Of a stretch of 54,903 nucleotides of DNA, positions 26,646 through 35,881 are shown piece by piece. A model generated the notes under the pieces. The model made no database searches. It had not been told where the DNA came from and was given only the letters and a program-made list of their open reading frames with translations. The stretch is from Gemella sanguinis ATCC 700632 (GTDB lineage: Bacteria; Bacillota; Bacilli; Staphylococcales; Gemellaceae): positions 1 through 54,903 of the forward strand of contig NZ_JNJO01000010.1 in NCBI RefSeq assembly GCF_000701685.1, written 5' to 3'. Each line of letters begins with the position of its first letter. Position 1 is the stretch's first letter. The translations under genes and the position numbers were made by a program.

Positions 26646-29201
26646 TTAACCGTTATTTCCAAAACATTTTTCGACAAGAGTAGAGATATTCGTGGCCATT
26701 GTACCCATTTCTTGCATTCTTCCATCTAATGCTTCTATAGATTTCCCTCTATTACTGTTTAATAACTCAGCAAAATCATTAGCTTGAAGTGCAATCCTAC
26801 TCATAATAGTACCAATTGCTTTTTGACCTACTACTACATCAGATAAAGTTGCATAGTTATAAATAGCTTCTTCTAAATATGTTCGTAATTGTGCTTTTAG
26901 AGACGGTATATTTCCACTTGTACTAGCTATAGTTCTGATAGTATTACTATAATCCTCTTCAATATCACCAACAAACTTCACTGCATCTTTTATAGTTGAA
27001 GATATAGATATACTAGCCTCAACTGTTTGATAGTAAATTGGATCAGCTTTTTTATTAGCCTTAGGTTTATAATAAATATTTGTTGGAAATTCATCTTCAA
27101 CCGCACTACCAGATGTCTTAACGCTACTTAATCCACTATATGTATTTGATATAGCAGATTTAGCAGTTGCTAAATAAGTAGTAAATGCAGTTATCATTTT
27201 ATCACCTAAAGTTTTTGATGCATTATCTACTTGACTATCAAAGGCTTTTAGAGCTTCTAAATCATCAAAAAGATCAGATTGTTTAACAAAAGTATCAAAA
27301 TCTGTAGGGACTGATCCTACCTGATAGTTCCCCATAACATCAGTATTTGAACGCCAATTTTGTTCGATTGTTGTATCGTTTTGTTGATGACTATTTGCCA
27401 CAGCTAATACACTATCTCTCATACTAACAATACATTGTTCCATTTTATTAATATTATCTAATTCTACAGCCATTACATCACGAATAGGATTAGCAATACC
27501 ATCTTCAAATTTAGAACGAATATTTTCACCTTTAAAAGTTTTTTCTATATCTCCTTTAAAGCTATTTATTGTCGCCTCTCCTTGTTTTGCTAATGTTGTT
27601 TTCGTAGACATCACTACTAACTGACCTCCAGGAGGCGCACTGTTAGAACTTTTGTTACTATCAGTAGTAAGACTTGCTAAGCTACCATTTAGTTCCGATG
27701 TTGAATTTATTAAAGTTTGTAATTTGTTTGTTACTCCATGATAATCCCAATGGCTACCATCTTTATGACACCACTCTTTACTTCCACTACCCCAAAACCA
27801 GTCAAACTGTCTAGAAAATTGATATGTATTATAGTCTACAATTTTTTGAAATACTGATTTTTTGTCATCTATTTTTGTATAAAAATTTTCTAGATCTTTT
27901 ATACTCTGAATTAATTGTATTTGTTCTAAATAACTAACTATCGATTGTTCTAAAGTTTGAGTACGTTGAGCTTTTCTAGATTCAACATTACTATTAGTTG
28001 ATTCAGAAACCGTTAGAAGATTACGAATTTGGGCGATATCTACTAACAAGTCATTTAGATTAGCGGCTAAACCAGACATATTTTCATAATTTATAACAAT
28101 CTCAGTTGCCCCATCTGCATGAGGAACTAAAGAACTAATCATCAGCCTATCTTTACCGAATTGTGCATCTAGCTTACCATCATGATCGACATCAACAAAT
28201 AGTCCATTCTCACTATTTATTACTTCAGCTTCACCCTCACTTTTAGTGACTTTAATTAGTTTCTCTGTATCAGGAGATTCCCAACCTTGCACTTGATTAG
28301 AGTTTGCATCTATTAAATTTCCATCTTTATCGAATCTGTAGCCACCCCACATATGAGTTATATTCATCTTAACACCACTAGTAGCTAAATTAAGTCCAGG
28401 TATTTTATCTATAAATTCTAAACCTGATCTGAAATTTGATAAACCAGGAAAAACTTCATCAAATCTTCTATTATCAGCTTCACTCAACGGCATATTATAT
28501 CCATTAAATTTATATACCTTACCTACAGTTCCTTGACCTTTGAAATACCCTAACCCTATAATATCGTTAGAGTCTATGTAGTTATTAGTTTTACTATATA
28601 AAGCACTAACATTGGCCTTTTGTTCTGGAGTTAAAGTAGGATAAATATTAGGACCTTGATAAATATTTACCGAATTTATTCTATTATGGTCTTTAACATT
28701 AGCAATTGCATACTGTACATCCATAGAACCAAGTGAATGTCCATATAAATTTATCTTGGCATTTGGATATTTCTCCATCATTTCTTTCAAATACGCCGCA
28801 GAGGCTTCTAGTTGGCCAGGTGCTTTACCAGGTTCCCCAGTTGCTTGTCCTTTTATAATATTAAAAAACTCTGGTGCGTCATTAAAAACCCAATCCTTAA
28901 CAAATTCTCCAGAATTAGTTACAAGATTAGATGGACTTGCTGATCCTTGATACATTATTGTTATTTCTTTTACTTGAGCACGTTCTTCTGCAGAAGCTGT
29001 TGGCGGTACTGCCTCTCTTCCTGTAGAAGTTTTAGTATAAGTATATATTTGTTCTCCATTGTTTGTACGATTGTTATTAGCATCTGATAATGTTCCTACA
29101 TATTTTCCACTACCTGATGTTTCTAATGAATACCCAACTTTATGATTTTCATATTCCTGTTGAGCTATTTCTACATTTTCTTTATCTGTATATTGAGCCA
29201 T
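26646..29201 (-). CDS. Type VII-secreted lipase effector, TslA-like reverse layout
   Basis: An 851-residue protein without signal peptide. Residues about 1-330 form an alpha/beta-hydrolase with nucleophile Ser156 in GHSLGS and a candidate catalytic His at about 283. A calcium-loop-like DVDHDGKLD follows at 337-345. The last 480 residues are long helices with few Cys, resembling LXG-type targeting domains. Lipase first and helical part last is the layout of S. aureus TslA, opposite to LXG toxins. GGAGGGG precedes the ATG. It ends the T7SS operon, 29 bases after a small protein gene, so it is probably secreted by this machine and acts on lipids. No lipoprotein immunity gene is adjacent. Confidence 0.8.
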   Translation of the reverse strand: MAQYTDKENVEIAQQEYENHKVGYSLETSGSGKYVGTLSDANNNRTNNGEQIYTYTKTSTGREAVPPTASAEERAQVKEITIMYQGSASPSNLVTNSGEFVKDWVFNDAPEFFNIIKGQATGEPGKAPGQLEASAAYLKEMMEKYPNAKINLYGHSLGSMDVQYAIANVKDHNRINSVNIYQGPNIYPTLTPEQKANVSALYSKTNNYIDSNDIIGLGYFKGQGTVGKVYKFNGYNMPLSEADNRRFDEVFPGLSNFRSGLEFIDKIPGLNLATSGVKMNITHMWGGYRFDKDGNLIDANSNQVQGWESPDTEKLIKVTKSEGEAEVINSENGLFVDVDHDGKLDAQFGKDRLMISSLVPHADGATEIVINYENMSGLAANLNDLLVDIAQIRNLLTVSESTNSNVESRKAQRTQTLEQSIVSYLEQIQLIQSIKDLENFYTKIDDKKSVFQKIVDYNTYQFSRQFDWFWGSGSKEWCHKDGSHWDYHGVTNKLQTLINSTSELNGSLASLTTDSNKSSNSAPPGGQLVVMSTKTTLAKQGEATINSFKGDIEKTFKGENIRSKFEDGIANPIRDVMAVELDNINKMEQCIVSMRDSVLAVANSHQQNDTTIEQNWRSNTDVMGNYQVGSVPTDFDTFVKQSDLFDDLEALKAFDSQVDNASKTLGDKMITAFTTYLATAKSAISNTYSGLSSVKTSGSAVEDEFPTNIYYKPKANKKADPIYYQTVEASISISSTIKDAVKFVGDIEEDYSNTIRTIASTSGNIPSLKAQLRTYLEEAIYNYATLSDVVVGQKAIGTIMSRIALQANDFAELLNSNRGKSIEALDGRMQEMGTMATNISTLVEKCFGNNG

Positions 29202-29230
29202 TCTTTCCCCTCCAAACTATTCTGACACAA

Positions 29231-29539
29231 TTAACCTATTAATTTATTAAACTCCGGAGAGCGACTAAGAGCACCAAACTCTAAGCCTTTCTCCTCAGAA
29301 AATAAATTAAGCACTGTTCCTAAGACTATATCTTCATCGTCGTTAATAATAAATCTTAAGCTAATTCCACCCATAGGATTTATCTTTAAAACACTCTCAT
29401 CTATCTTATATGTTTTAATCTTCCCATTAGGTGTTAGTGCCGCTTCATCTAGCCTTTTAAATAATTGTTCAGAAAGATCTTTTACTTCCTTGCTCTCAAC
29501 AATTTGTTTTAATGTTAATTTAATGTCTTCAGCTTGCAT
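29231..29539 (-). CDS. Small acidic protein between essC and the lipase effector, function unknown
   Basis: A 102-residue protein. It has a helical N-terminus ('QAEDIKLTLKQIVESKEVKDL', about residues 1-35), then an alternating beta-like part ('GGISLRFIINDDEDIVLGTVLNLFS') and no signal or membrane segment. I placed the start at ATG 29539 because AGGAGGT lies 7 bases upstream; the GTG at 29560 has no ribosome site. The position between essC and an effector suggests a chaperone, adaptor or immunity role. It does not look like the all-helical Lap/DUF3130 partners of known LXG or TslA proteins. I do not recognise the family. Confidence 0.7.
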   Translation of the reverse strand: MQAEDIKLTLKQIVESKEVKDLSEQLFKRLDEAALTPNGKIKTYKIDESVLKINPMGGISLRFIINDDEDIVLGTVLNLFSEEKGLEFGALSRSPEFNKLIG

Positions 29540-29594
29540 GTGTTTACCTCCTGTCTCCACGCTTGCCCTTATACTTTAAACTACCTATAATTCA

Positions 29595-32500
29595 TTATTT
29601 TTCTATAATTTGTACAGAATAGTAATTTTGTCTTTCTAGAATGAATCCTTCCGGAACTTTTGTATAAGGTTCATTAGATATAAATGTATATCGTGTATGG
29701 TCTTGATCAGAAATACGCATACCAATATACACTTGCTCTACTACTTGTTTTGTCAGTTTTGTTATACTATCATAACTTGCAATTAATTCTTGGTGATATC
29801 CAATAAACACTGGTGTTATACCGTATCTACCACCTTCTTTAACGAATAACTTGAAGTCTTGTTCTAAAACTCCTGCACTTCTAAATACTGAAACAATATC
29901 TGGAATAACAATTATCCACTTAGAATAATTTCCTTCTGGATTATCTATACGTTTTTTCAGATCATATATAATATTATTTACCGTTTCAGAAATATCCGTG
30001 CTACTTACATAACGTCTTGCTCCATTTAACTGAGAATGTAATACTTTCTCCGTTGGATCTAATAGTATAACATTGTAATCATCCTGAATTCGATCAATAT
30101 TATAATCAAATAAATCATAGTACTTCTCTACTGATAATGGATTATCCGATGCTAATAAGATTGACTTATCTAGTGTAAACTGAGCTAATTCGCCAGTCTC
30201 ATTATATAATCCCAGCACGAAGTTATTATTTTTATTAATAAATGGTTCTCTTTCTTCCACTGTCTTAATAGTGATTTTTTCAGGTAACATTGGGATTGAT
30301 TTTGGACAATCACCATTCCAATGCTCTGCCATATCTTTAGCTTCTTGTTTAACTTGTTCTATATAATCTACATAGCTATCGTATTTATACGGTTGTGCAA
30401 CTTGGAAATGAATAATCTCATCAAACTTAACAACCGCTCGCCCTTTAATTTCCTCTAAAGGAATATTAGAACGTCCAACAATTGCCGATAAATCACTATT
30501 ATCGAATAAGAATAATGATATCTTAGTTTTGAAGTTAGCTTGTAATTGTAATCTCATCGCATTTACCCTAGATAAAGTAACTACAAGATACATTCCAAGA
30601 GAAACCCCATCCCTTGCTACCGTACTTAACATATCGTTAAATGCATCTGCATATTTAGTTTCTGCCATACCATCATAACTATCTATAAAAAGATATATAG
30701 ATGGAATTTTTTCTTCGGCGACTTGGTTGTATTGATTTAAGTTAACTACTCTAGCTTCTGATAATATTTTCTTACGTCGTTTAATTTCTTCATTTAATCT
30801 ACGAACAGATTTCATTATTTTTTCGTTTTCATCTAAAATAAAGTAATCTGCCACATGCGGAAAATCACTAAGCGATACTAATCCACTAGTACCAAAGTCA
30901 TATAAGTAACAGTGGACTTGCTCTGGAGTATTTTTCCTCATTAAATCGATAGCCATATTTTGTAAGAATGTTGATTTACCAAACCCTGGACTTGAAACTA
31001 GTAGTATATGACCGATATTTTTCATATCGAAGATTAATGGTGATTGTTCTTGTTTTTCTGGAATATCTTGATATCCTATTAGAACATTCTCATTTTCTTT
31101 CTCATTATTCCAATATTCTCTAAAGTCAGTGTTTTGTAAGTCACTAGCGAATATTTTCTCTTCTAATGGTGGCAACCATGGGCTAGCTACTTTATCTAAG
31201 CCAGTTTTTTCAAATATTTGTTTAGCTTCTTCAACAACTATATCCAATTCAGTTGGTACTGTTTTAACTTCTTTTGTATTTGATAATCCACTTAAATCTT
31301 TATTAATTGGATTATACTGACCATTTTCCATTATTTCATAGATTGTTAAATCTCTGTTGCTATCTTCTTCACCATCTTTAATATAGTCAGCTCCACTCCA
31401 AGCACTTTGGAATAATTCATATATTTCATTATTCCCAACTTGAAGATAAGCACGACCAGATTGTGTAATTTGCGCAGCATCCGGAGTTTTAATTATCTCA
31501 CGAGAATCCGCTACATCTTGCACTTTCAACGCTATTTTAAACTTAGAGTTCGACCAAATTTGGTCATTTACTACCCCACTAGGTTTTTGTGTAGCTAGTA
31601 TTAAGTGTATCCCTAATGAACGTCCGATACGCGCTGTTGAAACTAACTCTTGCATAAAGTCTGGTTGTTCTTGTTTCAACTCTGCGAACTCATCACTTAT
31701 TATAAATAAGTGCGGAAGTGGTTCTGATACTTCACCTTGTTTAAATAGCTTAGTATATTGATTAATATGGTTAACATCATATTGTGCAAAGATTCTTTGA
31801 CGTTTTTTAAGCTCTGCCTTAATAGATACTAAGGCACGATTTGCTTGGTTAGCATCTAAGTTGGTAATAGTTCCAACTAAGTGAGGTAAGTCGGCGAATA
31901 AGTTAGCCATACCTCCACCTTTATAGTCAATTAGTAAGAATGCTACTTCATAAGGGTGGTAATTTACCGCTAGCGATAAAATATAAGATTGGACTAATTC
32001 TGACTTCCCTGACCCTGTAGTCCCCGCTATTAATCCGTGAGGTCCGTGGGCTTTTTCATGAAGGTTTAGATATAATAAATCATCTCGGCCTCTTACACCT
32101 AGAGGTACTGCCATAGTTTGATACGTCTCATTTATTCTCCAACGATCTAACATATTTAAATCTTCTACCTTAGAAACACCATACATTTCTAAAAATGTTA
32201 TAGAGTTCGGGATAGAGTTTCTTAATGTTTCCTCATGATTAATACCTGCTAAGTTTCTTGCGAAGCTTTCTTTTTCCGCTAAGCTTATAGGTGGTAGTGG
32301 TTCAAAGATTTTATCAACAAACTCTCCTTTTTGAAGTATTAATGTTGCTTTCTTTTCACTACGATAGTCCACTACAGTTTTTACATGTTCTGGTAGACTC
32401 TCAATTACCTCATCTACAAAGATAAAACTAATACCTATACCAGTTAAATCTTCGTAAATATGCTCCATAATATTATGTCCAAGTAGTAATGTTAAATCAG

Positions 32501-33983
32501 TAATAATAACTACATAATGCGGAATATAAACTTTTTCTTTGTTTCCTTCTGATTTTTGACTTGCATCTAATTTTCTATCTTTAATAATTTGATAAAGAGA
32601 TGTAAGCAGTTGGTCACGAGTTCTTTGATCATATACAAACCCACGACTATTAAAAGCCTTTATTTTATTGTGAGGTAGCCATTTACTCCACTCCCACAGT
32701 TGTTTTTCTTCTTCTCTAAAAATAGTTATAAATTGAACATCGTGATAACTTTGGAAAGCAGCTATCTGCATTATTAACTGTTGAACCTGTTCAATAACTA
32801 CTCTTCTAGTTCCAATATATCCCATAGGTACGTGAATATCGTTTTTTACCGCAACATCTTTAATAACTTTATAATAATCCAATAAGTTATTTATATCTTG
32901 GTCTACTTCAACCTTAACCTTTGTCGTTTCAGACTTATTATATTCAACGTTAAAACTAGGTTCCACTTCACCTTTTCCTAACTTATAAGTTAAGAAGTCG
33001 AAATAATAAGGTGTTTTTTCGTAGATTCTTCTATCGACATTTTTTGCCATGCTTAATATATTAGAAACATCTGGATAATGATAAGTTAAAGATTGTTTTT
33101 GTTCTTCAGCATATTTTGCTAATTCAATATATTTTCCTTGAAGATATTCTTTATAATCTTGAACCTTTTTAATTTGGCGCTCTTTGTAATTTTTCTTGTC
33201 TGATACATATCCATGTAATGATGTGATAATAGTAACTACAGACATACCAAACATCATAATCATCATCGCTCCACTAGATGAGTATATGTATATTAACACC
33301 GTAAATAAAATCATCGAAGCAGGCATTAATAATAGTCTTAGTAGTGATTGACGAGTTGGATCCTCTTCAGTTGGAGGTGTTCCTATAATTATTCTATCCG
33401 TAGGTTCTCGAAGAATAATCCTTGGTGAACGATGAAATTCTTTCGCTCTGTCTTCTTGTTCATCTTGTTCAAAAACTATTAAATTAGTACTGACGTTAAA
33501 GTTACTTGCTAATGCTAATGATTTATTTAAGATAACAATACTTAATCCTTCTTCAAATACTAAAACATCATATTCTTTTAGCGGTGCAGAATCTTTTTTC
33601 CTTTCACCATTCAAGTAAAATGAACCATTTGTTATAATCTTAGTTCCTTCATCATAGCTAATTAGCATATCTAAATTACTATTTTCAATACAAATATCTG
33701 CATCATCTTTTTGACCGATAAAAATGTTATTTTTATTAACTAAATAGTATTTCTCAGGTTTTAGTATAACTAATTTAAATACTACTTGATTTACTTTTAC
33801 ATTATACGAACCAAAAGAATATTCTTTACCATCAATTATTACTACATCTTTTTTTACTTTTACATCAACTTTTTCAGGTAGTTCTTCTAAATAAATATCA
33901 CATGTATCTGTGCCCCCAACAACATATTTTCTACCAGGGTATAATGTGAAATTATTATCTTTATACATAATATATACATTCAT
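29595..33983 (-). CDS. essC: EssC: FtsK/SpoIIIE-type ATPase of the type VIIb secretion system
   Basis: A 1462-residue motor protein of normal EssC length. Two N-terminal FHA-like domains cover residues about 1-190, two transmembrane helices about 218-262, then three ATPase domains. The first has Walker A GTTGSGKSE at about 652-660 with 'LLIDYKGGGMANLF'. The second has 'SSPGFGKST' at about 1000. The third (about 1240-1460) lacks a Walker A, as is usual. EssC drives export of WXG100 and LXG-like substrates. AAGGTGGTG precedes the ATG. The C-terminal variant decides effector sets in S. aureus; the tail here is followed directly by its probable cargo genes. Confidence 0.96.
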   Translation of the reverse strand: MNVYIMYKDNNFTLYPGRKYVVGGTDTCDIYLEELPEKVDVKVKKDVVIIDGKEYSFGSYNVKVNQVVFKLVILKPEKYYLVNKNNIFIGQKDDADICIENSNLDMLISYDEGTKIITNGSFYLNGERKKDSAPLKEYDVLVFEEGLSIVILNKSLALASNFNVSTNLIVFEQDEQEDRAKEFHRSPRIILREPTDRIIIGTPPTEEDPTRQSLLRLLLMPASMILFTVLIYIYSSSGAMMIMMFGMSVVTIITSLHGYVSDKKNYKERQIKKVQDYKEYLQGKYIELAKYAEEQKQSLTYHYPDVSNILSMAKNVDRRIYEKTPYYFDFLTYKLGKGEVEPSFNVEYNKSETTKVKVEVDQDINNLLDYYKVIKDVAVKNDIHVPMGYIGTRRVVIEQVQQLIMQIAAFQSYHDVQFITIFREEEKQLWEWSKWLPHNKIKAFNSRGFVYDQRTRDQLLTSLYQIIKDRKLDASQKSEGNKEKVYIPHYVVIITDLTLLLGHNIMEHIYEDLTGIGISFIFVDEVIESLPEHVKTVVDYRSEKKATLILQKGEFVDKIFEPLPPISLAEKESFARNLAGINHEETLRNSIPNSITFLEMYGVSKVEDLNMLDRWRINETYQTMAVPLGVRGRDDLLYLNLHEKAHGPHGLIAGTTGSGKSELVQSYILSLAVNYHPYEVAFLLIDYKGGGMANLFADLPHLVGTITNLDANQANRALVSIKAELKKRQRIFAQYDVNHINQYTKLFKQGEVSEPLPHLFIISDEFAELKQEQPDFMQELVSTARIGRSLGIHLILATQKPSGVVNDQIWSNSKFKIALKVQDVADSREIIKTPDAAQITQSGRAYLQVGNNEIYELFQSAWSGADYIKDGEEDSNRDLTIYEIMENGQYNPINKDLSGLSNTKEVKTVPTELDIVVEEAKQIFEKTGLDKVASPWLPPLEEKIFASDLQNTDFREYWNNEKENENVLIGYQDIPEKQEQSPLIFDMKNIGHILLVSSPGFGKSTFLQNMAIDLMRKNTPEQVHCYLYDFGTSGLVSLSDFPHVADYFILDENEKIMKSVRRLNEEIKRRKKILSEARVVNLNQYNQVAEEKIPSIYLFIDSYDGMAETKYADAFNDMLSTVARDGVSLGMYLVVTLSRVNAMRLQLQANFKTKISLFLFDNSDLSAIVGRSNIPLEEIKGRAVVKFDEIIHFQVAQPYKYDSYVDYIEQVKQEAKDMAEHWNGDCPKSIPMLPEKITIKTVEEREPFINKNNNFVLGLYNETGELAQFTLDKSILLASDNPLSVEKYYDLFDYNIDRIQDDYNVILLDPTEKVLHSQLNGARRYVSSTDISETVNNIIYDLKKRIDNPEGNYSKWIIVIPDIVSVFRSAGVLEQDFKLFVKEGGRYGITPVFIGYHQELIASYDSITKLTKQVVEQVYIGMRISDQDHTRYTFISNEPYTKVPEGFILERQNYYSVQIIEK

Positions 33984-34001
33984 ATAGTTTCACCACCTTA
34001 C

Positions 34002-35141
34002 TTATTTTTTATCACTTTTCTTATCTGCATTTTCATCAGTAGGAACATATTTTTTCTTAAGCTCTTCTAATTTAGTCTTATAATTGTTTAGCTGCTCCGT
34101 TCTCTTCTCTGAAGAAAGGTTAGGGTCACGTTGAACCTCATCTATTTTTTTAGTTAATCCATACATTAATAACTGTGGATCATCTAAGAAGCTAGCTACA
34201 TCAATAGCTTCATCTATTTTAGCTTGTCCAATTAGAACCCAGTAGCGTAAATAATCTGAATTAGATTGATTGTTAATTTTTAATAATTGCTCTTTTTGTT
34301 TAGCACTTAGCGGCTCTGACTGAATAACTGAGTATGCCACTATATATTTATCATCTTGGCTTAATGACTTACTATCTACTTTTTCACTAGTTTTTATTAC
34401 ATTAGAATAGTCTTTATTAATAAATGAAAGTCTAATATCTAACAGCTTATTTTTATTACCAACTGTCACAAAAGACATATAACCTACTGTTCCACCTAAT
34501 ATTACTGCAAGAGCAGCAGTACTAATGAAACCAAATTTTAAGAAATTCATCCTTTTCTTTGTAATTCTAGAATAGTTCTCTAAGTTTTTAGCTTTTTCTT
34601 CTTTATACTCTTCTGAGAATTTTTCAACTACTTCATCTAAAGTATTTAAGTTAGAGATATACTCACCTAATAAATTACCTTTATAAAATTCTAAACCACC
34701 ATTTACTAATTTTTCGTAATCTGCCTTATCATCTAATAACGCTACACTCATAGCTTTATATATTTGTAAAAACTTATCGTATGTTATTTTCTCATAAGGA
34801 TAGACTTGATTCACTATTCCTCTATGCACTAGTAACGGTAATCCATCTCTTGTGAAAACTACAGAATTTGTATCAAAATTATATGTATAATTTGTATTTT
34901 CTACACCTGTATATACTTCTGATAAATTAATAAGATAACGTAGTTTTTCTTCTAAGATTAATGTCTTAACATAATCAAAATCTGTATAACTTTCTTTTAT
35001 AATACTCGTTATACTGACAGTACTTTCTTCTACTTTTACATCAGTATCCACAAAATAAGGAACTTTTGACTTCAATAAAATATATGCAATTTCCTTATTA
35101 CCTTTTATTTCTTCTTTTTCAAGTTCAACAGTATACTCCAT
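34002..35141 (-). CDS. essB: EssB: pseudokinase membrane component of T7SSb
   Basis: About 379 residues. A cytoplasmic pseudokinase domain covers residues about 1-195 ('LEEKLRYLINLS', 'FLQIYKAMSVALL'), one transmembrane helix about 203-225 ('FISTAALAVILGGTVGYMSF'), then an extracellular helical domain with a Lys/Asp-rich tail. It binds EssC within the secretion complex. Two ATGs are possible, 35153 and 35141. I prefer 35141 because GGAGGGG lies 3-5 bases before it; the first ATG overlaps that ribosome site. It follows esaB by a few bases. Confidence 0.93.
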   Translation of the reverse strand: MEYTVELEKEEIKGNKEIAYILLKSKVPYFVDTDVKVEESTVSITSIIKESYTDFDYVKTLILEEKLRYLINLSEVYTGVENTNYTYNFDTNSVVFTRDGLPLLVHRGIVNQVYPYEKITYDKFLQIYKAMSVALLDDKADYEKLVNGGLEFYKGNLLGEYISNLNTLDEVVEKFSEEYKEEKAKNLENYSRITKKRMNFLKFGFISTAALAVILGGTVGYMSFVTVGNKNKLLDIRLSFINKDYSNVIKTSEKVDSKSLSQDDKYIVAYSVIQSEPLSAKQKEQLLKINNQSNSDYLRYWVLIGQAKIDEAIDVASFLDDPQLLMYGLTKKIDEVQRDPNLSSEKRTEQLNNYKTKLEELKKKYVPTDENADKKSDKK

Positions 35142-35157
35142 GGTCCCCTCCATTTTT

Positions 35158-35412
35158 CTATAATTTCTCTACTACTAATAAACTTCCATTTCTTACATAC
35201 TGTGAACTATATAAAAAACTAAAGCCCGTTAGTATAACATTAAAATTTTCTACTCTTATACTTGGATTTTTAATTTCAAGTGGTAGTCCATAAGACTCTA
35301 CAATAATCTTCAATAATTCTTTTACAGTCATATTATTAGGTACTCTTATATCAACTACCTTATCTATATATTTTCTAAAATCTAAACTTATATCAATATA
35401 TTCTGTATTCAT
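35158..35412 (-). CDS. esaB: EsaB/YukD: ubiquitin-like T7SSb protein
   Basis: An 84-residue ubiquitin-fold protein (YukD family): 'IDISLDFRKYIDKVVDIRVPNN' forms the first hairpin and 'GSLLVVEKL' the last strand. It is a cytoplasmic core factor of the Firmicutes type VII system. The start overlaps the essA stop in a TAATG junction, with GAGAGG before it. Confidence 0.9.
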   Translation of the reverse strand: MNTEYIDISLDFRKYIDKVVDIRVPNNMTVKELLKIIVESYGLPLEIKNPSIRVENFNVILTGFSFLYSSQYVRNGSLLVVEKL

Positions 35413-35870
35413 TATTGACCTCTCTTCCTAAATACTCCCCTATAAACAGATACCATCATTATTATAAAACCAGCAATAAGCAATAATATCATATTCCAAT
35501 TTACCGCTTCTTCTTTACTTTTCAGTGCTATTTTTGATTTCTCCCTATCAAGTTTGCTTTCATTAAGTAAAAACAAATGTTTTGTGTAATTATCCGCTAC
35601 AGATTCTTTTTTCATCTCAGTATCGAAGATAAGAGCCTTATCTTTATTATAAGATACAGACTCTTCCTCCTTTATTTGTGAAATATTTTTTGTTACCGCA
35701 TCATTAAATAATTTGGATAGCTCGGTCTCCTGTTCAAAATAATAATCTTCAGTTTTATTATTTTTTTTAGTTTCAGCATCAATTTTTAATGATCCATCTT
35801 CTGCTTTTGCAACTTGATTAAAAGATACAGCACTTGTTAACATAAAAATTATTACAAATACTTTTTTCAT
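35412..35870 (-). CDS. essA: EssA: T7SSb membrane protein
   Basis: A 152-residue protein with a cleavable-looking N-terminal hydrophobic segment (about residues 1-22, ...AKA), a charged extracellular helical part, one transmembrane helix about residues 125-145 ('WNMILLLIAGFIIMMVSVY') and a short basic tail. Length and layout fit EssA. Its position between esaA and esaB agrees. GAGG precedes the ATG. Confidence 0.88.
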   Translation of the reverse strand: MKKVFVIIFMLTSAVSFNQVAKAEDGSLKIDAETKKNNKTEDYYFEQETELSKLFNDAVTKNISQIKEEESVSYNKDKALIFDTEMKKESVADNYTKHLFLLNESKLDREKSKIALKSKEEAVNWNMILLLIAGFIIMMVSVYRGVFRKRGQ

Positions 35871-35881
35871 CTTTACCTCTA

